The notes under the pieces are model-generated. The model was not told the origin of the DNA and did not search any database. It saw only the letters and a program-made list of their open reading frames with translations. A stretch of 62,000 nt of DNA, taken from contig NMRA01000531.1 in assembly GCA_002633005.1 (NCBI GenBank), positions 78,590-140,589 of the forward strand, in the 5' to 3' direction. Positions 23,158 to 34,734 of the stretch are shown piece by piece. The translations under genes and the position numbers were made by a program. Each line of letters starts with the position of its first letter. Within the stretch, counting starts at the first letter, position 1. Source of the stretch: Phoronis australis. Its lineage: Eukaryota > Phoronida > Phoronidae.

Positions 23158-24457
23158 ACTACTCGCTCATCCAAAACCTTTACGACAAACAGATGGCGCT
23201 TCTCGCCAATCACGTGTCATTTTATCGCTCAAATAAGACTGTCTGCCAGAGAATCGTAACCAAGCACCTTGACCTACATTCTGCTGCTGCTGACTGTAGC
23301 CACAGGTCACGAGAGTTCATGAAGCAGACAGTGTATGTCCTGATGCGTGGCGAATTTGTGTGGAAAAGAAATCTTTGTGTCCGACATTCCATGTTTAAAA
23401 CCCCTTTTGTAATAACTATTTATAACATATAATTAAGATGAAAGTGTTCAAATAATCTACGCTGTTGTGGTTGCTCGGCCTAAACGCTGGGGTAAAATAT
23501 ATATTCAATGAACGAGACTATGGTGAGGCGACATATAAGTTGGTCAAATAAACCGATTTTTGCTCTTCAATCGTCTAGTTTTTGAGCGAACTTATTGGTC
23601 AGCACTTAAACGTTCACCCGATAAACACCATATAATAAATCATTTTACCATGTCAAAATTAATCCTTTCAGTCAAAAATGCATAAAGAGCTTTGATAATT
23701 CACTTTTAGCTGTTCCATAAATCCCCCATGCAGTGATGACATTAAACATTCTGTCGGGTATTTTTCTGTCAGAAGTTTGTGCCAAACTAAACCTAAGTGT
23801 GTGAGGTGAAATTTGCAGCCTACAATGTTGCAATCCTTTGGGAAGCATGAACATGGTTGCCACCACACCAGCTAATGACTAAACCGGGCCCGGCCACTTT
23901 TCCGCCCGGCGAGACTTTTGGCAACTCAACAACCATAATTTTAATTAGGTTGAAATATAACCACTATATTTTTTAAATTATGCTTGAATTATACATGGTG
24001 ATATACATGTTAGGTTTTATTCTCTTGCGATATTTTCTTTTTCGTTCAGTGTCTCGTTAGCCAACAACAGCCCAGCAGACCGGACTGGCCGTCGCACAGC
24101 AGCTGATGGTTCACCAAGTAGAAACGTCTGTAATATTTTATGTTCTATCAACACTAAGGCAAAAGAGAGTGGTTTCAACTTATATAGTATCTATTTAACG
24201 AACTGAACCAAGCACTATGAACATGTTGGTGGCCATGATTAATAACAGCTGACGGTATAAACAAAGAGTGAAGAACTGAGCTCATCATGTCACAACGGCG
24301 ATGTGACGTCAGCAGCTGTAGAATGTAGGTCAAGGTGCTGGGTCAAGATTCAGTTCACACAAGAATGTCACATGACTGAGTAGCGCTGCCTGTTAGTAAA
24401 GCATCATTGCATCCAGCGCCATCTGTTTGCCGTAAATTTTTTGGATGAGCGGGTACC
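23158..24457. mobile_element. Non-autonomous DNA transposon with 43-bp TIRs, copy 2
   Basis: Matches 9245-10217 end to end (CTCATCCAAAACCTTTACG ... GGATGAGCGGGTACC), with an extra ~345 bp at about 23531-23876 that copy 1 lacks. Non-coding. Confidence 0.85.
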
Positions 24458-25649
24458 TTTTGCGTCAGTTCATAGCTTCTCCCACAACAAGACTCGTGCA
24501 GTGCCTCCACGCGGCAACACATGGAGTGGGTTTACTCAGACTAAACTGTGCGGGATCGGGTTGGGGAAGAGGGTTTTCTGTCTTTAGCAGCCGTTGTTGT
24601 TTCCAACGATATGAGATGCCGAAAACCTTGTTGGAAGCATTCTCTGTTCTCGGGTGATTGATCAGTGGCTCTAGAGTGGGAGGCCTCTCTAACCCAATCA
24701 TCCCCCTTTGGCGTGTCTGGTCAGGAGTGATCTTGACTTCGACCTCTTCGGGTCCGATTGATACCCGTCTCAGGTCAGGTGACACGGGGACCCTTGAGAA
24801 CTACTAGAATACCATGGTTCTTGAGTCTTAAGCCAGTTGCGGCTGGTGGTAAACAACACAGAACTTTGCGTATCAAGTAATCTTGGGCAAACCGCGGTGC
24901 ACGGAGTAGCGCCTGCTGCACTAGGGGGACAAGCCTCTGCACGGTTAGCCCTGCATGGAAGTTGCGAGGTTCTGGCACCTCATGGAGGTAGACATACCGA
25001 CTAGCCTGGGTAGTCCATTGGCAGCAGAGGCCCTTTCGGTGGGGGTTTATATGATTGCTTGGAGGAACCAGGGGAGGAAGCTGTTGAAACCAGTGTCAGA
25101 CCCTATAGGTTTGCGGATGCAGGAAAGCCTTCACTCAGTCTCGCGCTTGTCCCTCGCTGGTTCCCTGCGTGCCGCTAGGTGGGGCTGTAGCCGCGCCAGC
25201 ACGAGCACGCAGGCAAAGATGGTATCACTTAATTTTCCTCGGGAATTTTTTTTTACATCAGCGTTTCTGATTGGCTGGTCGAATTCTCAACAGGCAGCGC
25301 TTTACGTAAACAAACTGGCACGATTGATGGACTCATGTAAATGTGGTCTGTGCTTGAAATTTATGTTCAGGAAATGTGAAGCCTAGAAATTGTGATTGTG
25401 ACTTTTCGGAATGCATCTTTCTACTGTCGATGACTTTTGTTTCCGATAGTGTCCTGTATTCATACAGTATGAATAACACATCGGTTAAACTGATCGATAT
25501 GTGTTTATTGTACATGTATGTGCTTCGAGCACGCGGCTATTAAACATCACTGCACAAACGAAATAGTTGCTGCGACGCCACTTGCATGACAAGGCTAAAA
25601 ATCGTTCACAGTCCGTCATTTTTTTCACGGTTNTACATTAAAAAATGAA
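24458..25649. other. GC-richer unassigned segment
   Basis: 24480-25250 is visibly richer in G and C than its surroundings and is open for 60-140 codons on both strands. I recognise no domain. It could be a fragment of a mobile element or decayed coding sequence. 25260-25649 shows nothing. Confidence 0.35.
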
Positions 25650-27101
25650 ACCATAGTCAGATTTCATGCGTATGCGAAATTGCCCGCATGTCTTAAAATG
25701 TGTACGCACTTGCATTTTAAAATCATGATACGAAGTAGGAATACTGATGGATTATCAACCATGACACAATTCATCAAGTCCATGTCAAGATCAAATCCCA
25801 GCGCGACGCATACGGCCAGGTCGAAACTAAATGAATTTAGTGGGTCACCCTGTCCTTGCCACTTCTCACAAAATCATGAAGTCCCATTTAGTCTTCTTAA
25901 ATTTGAAACCGCCATTGGTCGCCGTAGCCGTGCCCCAGATGTTGTCTCTGCTTGAGATTGAGTCGTGATCACACAGAGTAGCAAACCGTAGGAGTTCTGG
26001 GCCCAGTCTCGAATCTTTTTACTCGAAATGGAATTCGAAATTAAGTTTGGCGTTGCTCTACTTTAGTGCGAACTCCAGATAAGTGTCTATTACTCTATGC
26101 GCTCAAGTACATAATGACTTACGTGGATGATTTATTCAGTCCTAGTTTGCAGTTGACAAATCCATCATTAAAGCTAAAAGTTCGAGTTTGAACTCGAAAT
26201 TTCGAGTTTTTACTCGAGGTTAAGGGTTTTTAAGTACAAACTTGGACTAGAAACTCACATGCATAAACTATACTTATTCGAGCACAGTCTGATAACCACT
26301 TATCTTGAATTCGTACAAAAGGAGCAGAGGTATTGTCAAAAATAATTTCGAGTTCGTTTCGAGTACAAAGATTAGAGACCTGGTCCTGATTTTGGAATAC
26401 TGGAAATTCAAAGTAGTGAATTTTAGAAGATAACGAACCTTCGGAGTAATGGGCATTCGGAGTACGGCACCTTCGGAGTATTGAACCTTCGTCATAGTGA
26501 CATGGAATCTTGGAAATCTTTTCCATCAAGTTTGTAGCTCGTATGAAGTCTGCAGGGTTGTGCACCAATGCCATCGATTGACTAGAGATTTTCATTGACC
26601 AAAGTTGAGGTCTACGCCTACTTTTCCATCATAACGTGAATATGCTCAACGGTGTGTTCTCAGTGCAAGAAAACACGGTAGTTGAATGTCTGGTTTTTTA
26701 GCACGACGGAGGACTGCCTATAATGAACTTACCGGCAGCGTGTACTGAATTTAAAGGAACAGAAACTTTCAAACGTGTACAGGCATTCATATTAATCCAC
26801 CAATTCACAATCAAAGTGGACACTGGATGAACAACATATTTGGATTTTTGACGATCACCTTCAACTCAAAATTTGAAAATGCCTACCCCTCTACCGTACT
26901 GTGCTTGCAATTAAAACCAAAATAGCAGAATAACAAATCTCAAATTTCTACTGTTTTGTTTCTTGGACGAGTTTAAGGCATTTACACCGCACTATTTTTT
27001 GGGAACTCTCTCAATGCTATTTACAAAATATGTAGCTTACTATGGTCGTAGGGTTAGACTTTTATGCTTAGGTATAGACATTCACATTTCGACTCACTTG
27101 T
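25650..27101 (+). repeat. Long repeat E, copy A, left part
   Basis: Matches the reverse complement of about 35030-36360 in order. Shared marks include AAATTGCCCGCATGTCTT, the AGTCCCATT-AGTC-TCTTAAATTT block, GACGGAGGACTGCCTATA, and TTTGGGAACTCTCTC. It contains a variable array of ~16-bp TTCGGAGTANTGAACC-like units at 26395-26520 and TACTCGAAATTTCGAGT motifs. It continues at 29845 after an insertion. The single N at 25633 lies just outside. Confidence 0.8.
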
Positions 27102-27933
27102 CAGTGGCGGATCTACGGGGGGGGTTCAAGGGGTTTAAGCCTTCCCTCGGCCAGGACTCAAAAATTAGAAAAAAAAAAACAAAACAAAAACGTCTCCAGC
27201 AAAACAAAAACGGCACCGCCAGCGTGTGTAAACCCCAAGTAAAACAACTTGGAAAAAATGGGGGGGAGGGTTCACTCTGAAAATAATTTTTTTTTGCATT
27301 GTGAATTGCTGTTATGAAAATCAACGCGTTTCGAGTCTTCGTGGCTCGTCGGCAAAACCCCGGAGATCAATTGTGCGCGCGCTTCCGACGACACTTCTGA
27401 AGTAGCCAAGCATTTTAGATGGATCCACCGCTGAAAGAGCAGCACTAAAGCTGATTTCTTTAGATAACTAGTTTCTTTATTCTAAGATATGTTTTGATTT
27501 GATTAGGGGAAATACTGTGGTGCCGCAATCCTGATATTCAGGCGAATTGACGTGCAACCTTTTTTACCTCATCTACAATGCCATGTCATCCTATTACACC
27601 CCACATGTTTGTAACTCGAATTTGACTGACGTATATAGTAAAGTTGTCTTGCGCAATATGATACAGTGTACATGTACATGTAATACTTGAAAAAAACTCG
27701 TTTTCCGAAGAATTGCTTTTGTGGCCTGCGCCGTGGTCTGGTCGCGAGTCTGTTTGAAGATGCACTCTAACAACTTATGTCTATACAAGGAATGACCAAG
27801 GGGGCACTCACATTGACAAAGTGACCGCATTCTCGAACAGTGTACAGTACCAGAAATTGCGGGGAGTCTATATTTTCACAACAAAGTCTTGCGGGAGTCG
27901 TGCGATGTTCAACGGGCCTCCTAAGGAGCCCTA

Positions 27934-28450
27934 GTGCCGACGTCAACACTTACCGTCTTTCTACCTGCAATAAGCACCACTGCCGTTTTATATACTGGGA
28001 ATTTCCGCACCCGAAGAAACGCTCAGGCCCATGGGCATTTATTTGATGTTAGTACTTCGGGTTTCAAGCGTTCAGACATTGGGACGTTTATTTCGAAAAT
28101 TGCAAGAGATGCAAATGGGTCCTGGGATACATTGTCAAGGTTTGAAGTAGTCCATGATGAACGGATCAAATTTAGTTGCGCATGCTGTAAGTCTTTTGAA
28201 TGGACTTGGTTATCTCAGGGGGCTTAGTGCCAACTGAGCTGCGAAACGAGATGCTGACAAAGTAACAGGCGTACAAGCTCATTGACACAGCAGTTGACGA
28301 AGTGCAAGCGTTGGGAACAAACGAACAGACGTCGAAGATGTCTGGGTAGAATGGTTCCAAGAGCAGCAAACCATTGGATCCGATGTACAGATTCCTCGGC
28401 AGTCTAGACAACAGAAAGATAGGACCAACGTTCCCGGAGAAACACCCAGG
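27934..28450 (+). pseudogene. Possible eroded ORF inside the 2.74-kb element
   Basis: Open stretch 27934-28227 contains FEVVHDERIKFSCACCKSFEW, which is cysteine-rich and loosely like a SWIM-type finger. After a frame break, 28240-28450 reads ELRNEMLTK then VDEVQALGTNERTDVEDVW and ends at a possible donor (CCAG|GTAATA). In-frame stops and shifts make a working protein unlikely. The SWIM resemblance is weak and function is unknown. Confidence 0.25.
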
Positions 28451-28839
28451 TAATAAGTTAAAATTATACGCAGTTTGTAATAATGTCGGTTTTTTTATGC
28501 TTGTGTACAATGAAAACGAAATAGAAATTATTTTTGGACATGCCAAATTTATCCAGTACAGCAGAGGATCTACGAGCGCACAGAAACTGATTCTGGTTTG
28601 TATTTCCACTTGAGTCTATCTGCTTCATATCCAAAATCTTAATTCACGTAGTGCAAAGTTAAATCTGTACTCAATACTTGTTTCTTCCAGTGAGAACTAC
28701 AGAACGGTGCGAAAACCCTTCCTAGACAACCTCTCGCAGCAGTTGACCACCAGATGTATGAACTACACGTATGAGCATCCACTGAGGATTAAAAAGTGTC
28801 TAGAGAGAAGTTTTCAATTCAAAATTTTTTGCAAAGTAC

Positions 28840-29125
28840 GCTTTAGGTCTCGCGACGGACCAGGCCAGCTTGATTTGTGTAGATATCGAGTTTCAGTGTA
28901 CTTCTGGTCCCTCGACGAACTAGACTTGTGATGTTTTTTACCAAAGTGTGCTTTGTAAAACTATTTATCTCAGCCAGTACTGTTGGGTCCCGCGACAGAT
29001 CGACTATTTTTATAGGGATAACAACCACAGGTGTACTTTTGGTCTCGTGACGGACCAGGCCAGAGTTTTTGGGTACTCTCAGTGTACATCTGGTCCCTCT
29101 GCGAACTGCTCCTGTATATCTTTTC
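28840..29125 (+). repeat. Imperfect ~190-bp duplication
   Basis: TTTAGGTCTCGCGACGGACC near 28843 and CTTTTGGTCTCGTGACGGACC near 29034 begin two diverged copies. Each contains a second GTACWTCTGGTCCCTC motif. Confidence 0.7.
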
Positions 29126-29844
29126 ACCACGGTGTAGGCCTATAGATTGTTTTGGTTTCGTGAAACTGTTTTCAGATGATTTGTTTCCTGATACATTTGA
29201 CGTTTTTCAACTGTTGTCAACGTGATTCAGCTTAATAAAGTGATACTTAATTGTTTTTGTCGCTTTTAATAATAGACTATGAGCTGAGAGCACCATCGTT
29301 CGCCAGTTTTTCTCATAACGAGACGGAACACATGTTTATTTCCGGACTAACAGTACAGGTCTTGTTCGTTCTTAAACAGCTTGAGGCTGTTGCGATCATC
29401 TGATATTCAAGTTTTTACGCCTCGTCGGTGCTCCTTGTGCTCTTGAATATTTGGTAGTTGTCTAAACCCCTGTATACACACCACACTTTTTGGTATGCTA
29501 AAAAGATGCGTGTAAGCAGATGTTCCAACAAAAAATTTTGCTGGTGGTGTGACTCATACCCAGATGTACACAAATATGGTTTCACGAAACTTATGAGCCA
29601 AGTTCATGTAACGAAATCGAGAAGGGCTTTTAATTATCTTAAGAAAAACTCCAGGGACATGTTAAGTGCCAGAAACGTACCAGGATGCATGGAAATTTCA
29701 CTGTTTGGCTACAAAAGCAAAAAGTTATCTTACACGGGAGGGGGATTACCCCCCTCCCGACCCCCCGCTCGGCGCCACGCGCCTCGGATTCGATTTTTGC
29801 GGGAATCCTAACCCCCCCTTACTGAAAACGTAGATCCGCCACTG

Positions 29845-30125
29845 CTTTGTTACCCTTTGATGTAGCCACCACGCGCGTGGTTTATGAATACCATAAAGCC
29901 TCCTCTTATCATATGCACGATCCTGTCATCTACACAAACAGCGGCATGCACACAGGCGAAGTTTGCCGAGTACTATCCGATGACACGTGAAGCGCTTTGA
30001 ATCGGGCAAATTCAAAATTATTACTAACTTAGTTACATGCATCATTGTAGTTAGTACCACCAGTAGCTGCAACGATTTTGTTTAACGAATGCTGGGGTTG
30101 GACCTTTTCGACGGGGGAGGGGGTT
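29845..30125 (+). repeat. Long repeat E, copy A, right part
   Basis: Continues repeat E after the insertion. It matches the reverse complement of 34735-35025, for example TGTAGCCACCACGCGCG, AAAGCCTCCTCT, and TTCAAAATTATTACTAACTTAG, and ends with CTGGGGTTGGACCTTTTCGAC and a G-run. Confidence 0.8.
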
Positions 30126-30129
30126 CGCG

Positions 30130-31910
30130 TGGACTTGTGAGGTCGCTGCGACACCACTAGATTTGTCTGGCAGTATTTATTCTTGATACGTGGGCTTACG
30201 GCGAATATTTTGCAACTGATTTCATGCGGTTAGTCTTGGGTTGATCTAGCTCAACTCAGGTCTTTGGGCGTGTCAGGAGGGGATAACCCACCACTAGATT
30301 TGTCTGGCAGTGTTTATTCGTGATACCTGGGCTTACGGTGAATATTTTGCAACTGGTTTTAGCGGTTACCTCCTGGGTTGATCTAGCTNTGATCTAGCTC
30401 AACTCAGGTCTTTGTGCGTGTCTGGAGGGGATAACCCACCACTAGATTTGTCTGGCAGTGTTTATTCGTGATACCTGGGCTTACGGTGAATATTTTGCAA
30501 CTGGTTTTAGCGGTTACCTCCTGGGTTGATCTAGCTCAGTTTTTAACCCTTTTTGATAATCGTCTGGCAGGGGCAACCCACCACTGAAAATGTCTGGCAT
30601 CTAACACTTGTGTCATGTACAGTGATGCTGAACATCGTGCAATAGGTTTCAAACGGTTACCTGGTGGGTTGATCTAGCTCAACTTGGGTATTTGGGCGTG
30701 TCTGGCGGGGCTAATCCACTACTAGATTTGTCTGTCAGTGTTCATTCGTGATACTTGGGCTCACGGTGAATATTTTGAAACTGGTTTCACGCGGTTACCT
30801 CTTGGATTGATCTAGCTCAATTTTTGCACCTTGTTTGTAACCGTCTGGCTGATACTCCCCACCACTGAAATTGTCTTCCAGTGACCAATTTTGATGCGGT
30901 GGATTACGTAGGAGGTATCCAAGGCGGTTTGAAGTAGTTACCAGAAAAGTTGATCTAGCTCAATTTTTTTTTTTCAGAGATATTTATTAACTCAACCAAC
31001 CAGTACATAGTTGTGCGACAATATGACATCTAGTTTAGTGTACATCAAACAAATTACGAACATTATCGGACCCTACAAAAGCTAGTTAGGCAAAAAAAAG
31101 ACCACCTTGCCTGTAATCTCTCAAGATCCAATTTATCATTGTAAATAATTTTTTCCAGGTTGTAGTAATCACGTACCTCACGTAAAAATGACTGAAAATT
31201 GGGCTTAGTCTTTTGTAATCTTTGTCTATATAAATGGAATTTCGCTAAGCAAAGAATTAAATTTACAGCTTCTAATCTACAGGCTGGGTCTCCAAACAAG
31301 GCGGAAGACATATTTAACTGCAGAGGGAAATTGCACTGATTTATCATCCATGTTCTTAAACATCCCCAAAACTTCTGAACAAGTGAACATTCCCAATACA
31401 AATGTAGAATTGTTTCTTCATGTTGCTCACAGAAAGAACATAANGAGTCATTTTCTTTCGCTGCATATAAATTTGCATAGAATTTTTCGATTGCACGCAG
31501 TATAGCTTTTTGGTTCATCAAGCTTCGTCCAGTCTCGTCTATAAGTTTGTGGACATTCTTGTTCACGTAATTGCGTTTTTCTAAGTTACTAAAATATTTG
31601 GACGGTTTTTCACCATCCTCGATCCATTTTGCCCGAGATCTCAGCATCATGCCTTTCACTTTGTCCTTTCTAATATATTCGTAATCTTTCTGTAAATCTG
31701 AATAAAAAAAAAAGTTACCAGAAAAGTTGATCTAGCTCAATTTTTGAGTGTCATTCTCTTGGCTCCCCCGACCACACCCACCAAAGCGAACCTGCCAGAC
31801 GGCCATTTCCAAACATTAGGATACCCACAGAGCACTGTGGCACCAAAGAAAATTGGTTACCTTTTCATGCCCAAAAAAGCTCTGGGATCCCGGTCTATAA
31901 ACAAAAAAAA
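30130..31910 (-). repeat. ~140-bp tandem array, copy B (inverted)
   Basis: Reverse-strand monomers with the core GTTGATCTAGCTCAA near 30240, 30395, 30530, 30670, 30812, 30955 and 31731. The outer end (AGCTCTGGGATCCCGGTCTA) matches the outer end of copy A. An N at 30389 is flanked by TGATCTAGCT on both sides, so monomers are collapsed there. The copy is split by a LINE at 30969-31713. Confidence 0.85.
30969..31713 (-). mobile_element. L1/Tx1-like LINE fragment with 32-bp TSD
   Basis: Flanked by a 32-bp direct repeat (30937-30968 and 31714-31745). Copy A of the host array at about 21946 carries the empty site with one copy. The minus-strand frame 31659-31063 has two LINE ORF2 pieces: RSRAKWIEDGEKPSKYFSNL (before the RT in L1/Tx1 types) and the C-terminal finger CSFCEQHEETILHLYWEC. 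They are joined at the N at 31444, so the RT domain is absent or collapsed in assembly. A T-run at the left edge is the poly-A end. Confidence 0.85.
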
Positions 31911-31965
31911 AACGGGAACGTGTGTTTCCGCGTCTCAGCCACTCCCCCCCCCTCGAGTGTAGGAC

Positions 31966-32065
31966 AGTTCATGCAACAGTTCTTAAACAAAATTCTTATA
32001 GGGACTTCCCTAACTAGTTTGGGAACTTGGTCAAGTCCCTAATTAGGGACTGTTTCATGCAACCA
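31966..32065. mobile_element. Short palindromic MITE
   Basis: Ends TTCATGCAACAGTTCTTAAAC and the opposing CCCTAATTAGGGACTGTTTC with GCATGAAAC-type inverted ends. The same end sequence occurs at 21690-21720. TIR identity is moderate. Confidence 0.5.
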
Positions 32066-34734
32066 GGCACTGGCATATGTAGCCAGCCAGCTAGTTGTAA
32101 GAAGACTGTCGTCAAAATATATATTTATATACAGCTTTGTACCAAGGCTATGGTATATATAAATAACAACGAATAACTGCAGGTAGAACAGATCAGTGAC
32201 CTCGGTTTGATACCGTGCGATCGCCGCTATACTTGAACTTTTGATACGCACCCTACACAGTCGTACCTATATTTACTCGTGCTGTCCCAGGAAATCGTTA
32301 CAAACTACCGGCGGGGTGTTCAACATGAGGACATGCTAAAGGAAGACACCATAGCTGAGAAGTAAGACAAGGTTATACCACTGATTGAATAAGGTAATTT
32401 TTCACTAATTACGCCCAAAGCTAATTGCCATTGTCATTTTTTTCAACGGCTGAAGGCGTAGCTGCAATTAATGAAGAGTTTGCCTAACGCAGCTATTGGG
32501 TAAACCCAATGACAGTACAAAGGTGCGAACTATACTTAAACATTTTGTAATATTTAATTTTGTTGAAAATTTTGACAAAGGCACAGTTCCATTGTCGGTC
32601 ATATTGTGTGCTAAAAGGTGTGAAAAATTACCTCTGTAACCACGTCAGCGACACTTCGTTCTGTCATTATCCGAATGTCTGAGTAACACTCGCAATATAA
32701 GGTCCTACCTAGTGTTAGGGAAGGTCTTCTGTGTTCATAGCCTAGGCGATGTATATAACCAACTTGAGTAATGATAACAGCATTATTTTGCGGACTTGGC
32801 CAAGATAAGTTTGTTCCTTTATCGTGGGTTATCCCTGACGGAATCGTGCAGTTATCTGCTAGTCAGTAAACCCGTTTATGTTGGAAACCCAGTGTCAGGG
32901 ATACCCGGAGAATGCAGGGCAAACCAACGGACGGCGGTTCTCCAAAATCAATGCAACGGTGACCAGTTAGTCCTTGAATTGTTTCATTTCAAACAAAATA
33001 ACGTTATGACCGATGAAACTGAGTTTAATGTGATTAAAAGATGAACACTACCACACGACCGTGGATGCAGTTCGTTAGCTATATGCAATGCAGCAAAAAA
33101 TCAATTTCATCCCATAATTTATTAATTTAGTTCAATAACTCAACATCGACAAATGACATCAGTGCCTGCCTGTTTTTTAGGTTATCATACTCGAGAAATG
33201 ACTTGCACTTGCATCATTTTACCTGGTCTTGCATATCTCGCAGGAAACTTTGTTTTCGGAATCCAGGTATGTACCTTCAAGTCGAATTATCTGTACGACG
33301 ACATAGATTTCAGGATCTTTCGAACAAAATCAGTGAAGATTCACCGATATTTTTATTATGTCGTTTGCTATAATCCGCCAAATGAAAAGTAGGTCACAAT
33401 TGCCCGTGGGTCTCCTCGAGTAAAGTAGGTCGAGTCTATAGCACTGTTTACGCTTTTCTAATCTTCGAACGAAATATTTCGATTTAAAAAAACTCAGGTT
33501 TATAGGTCAAGTACACACTCATTTTGTCCAAGGCAAGCAGTTAGCTCCGGTAAGTCTAGGGCTGTGTCGGTTCAAGTCAAATTAATGCCCGCAATTGCAC
33601 CATTAAGACATTTAAATTAGGCTTACCTTCTGACGAACTTCACATTTTTGTAGTTTCACTGCATAAAGGTAGCTTGCAGTTATTTTGAAATGTAGTATGA
33701 TCATCAAACTGTGGTATAGTGAAGTGGCAAAAATGGCTATTTACAAAAGTAACTCAAATTCCTTTTTTAAAGCGTCATAAATATATATGTCATGTTTTAA
33801 CAACTTCAAAATAAGCTCTCTGTAACTCTACTGGCAAAGTGTATACTAGAGGTTCTCATTACAAAGTAATTCAACTTTTTATTTTTTCGTGACAAAAGGT
33901 TGAATAAGGCTTTGAGTTCAGTAATGCAGTCCCCTCCATGTGCTGATCGAATCTCTCAATTTTCGAAAAAGTTCAGTTGAACGCCAGCTTACGGGTATAT
34001 GAATGACAAGAAATGTACCTCTGCTACGAAACAAAACGATGTCTGTAGGTCGAAATAACTGAAAAATAGTACAAAAAACAACAATTTCCAGGACTATCGC
34101 TGGACTATAGTGCAGGTGTCAAGAAAAAGGCAGCCAGACGAGTGAAACTTCTGAGTCAAAATCAGATAAGCTTACACAAAAGCCACCAAACTGAATTAGT
34201 GTGTATCTTGGAACAAGTATGTTTGTGTTTAACCTTCGAGTAATCAAGTAACATTGCAAAGTTCACTGCTCCTGTACGTTGCTGTTCACACAGTTTGATC
34301 ATAGTTTAAGCCTTTCGACATCATTTTTTCGGCTTAGGAAATGCCAAAGAAATGACGGGATATTCTTCTAGAGCTACATGATAGCTGTCAGAATTAACAC
34401 GCCATATCAACACCGTATCACCATTTTTAATGCACAATTTCTTGAGCTATAGACTAAAATAAGTTTTACACGACAACGTATTGTTTGTCGGTAAAATGGT
34501 GGCTTGGAAACGCAGAAGGTGTCCAAGACTGCTGCGTTCTGATTGGTCAGTTAATCTGCCAGTCGTAACCCTAGTGATAGGTCAATCGTGATGTCAATGT
34601 CAACTAAGTACAAAAAGTCTAACACAGAAGTAAACTTTTTCTATGAAGTAGACAGTCCAAGTGACATGTCTTTGTAAAGTCAGTCACATTTTTATGTCTT
34701 GAAAGCAAAGTCTACGTTTTCCCTCTAGCCCCGT
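32066..34734. other. Intergenic, nothing recognised
   Basis: About 2.7 kb with no repeat shared elsewhere in the window and no recognised domain. Open frames at 32796-33044 and 33153-33392 have no family signature and no convincing splice sites. Confidence 0.45.

Larger units (their letters stand above)
27102..29844. mobile_element. 2.74-kb hAT-like element inserted in repeat E
   Basis: Bounded by CAGTGGCGGATCTACG and its exact reverse complement. The flanks (CTTGT / CTTTG) join into repeat E, which is uninterrupted at 34735-35340. The element has the TIR type of the short MITEs here and is large enough to have coded, but I read no hAT transposase. Eroded frames at 27934-28227, 28240-28450 and 29458-29700 are unrecognised. 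Confidence 0.7.

Noticed and set aside
21650-25180. Additional CTCF-like hits near 21672 (minus) and 25170 (GCCGCTAGGTGGGGC)
   Set aside because: Two or more mismatches to the consensus at key positions; not part of the repeat family.
24955-25386. 143-codon plus-strand frame as a gene
   Set aside because: The opposite strand is equally open, with no domain, splice or paralogue support.
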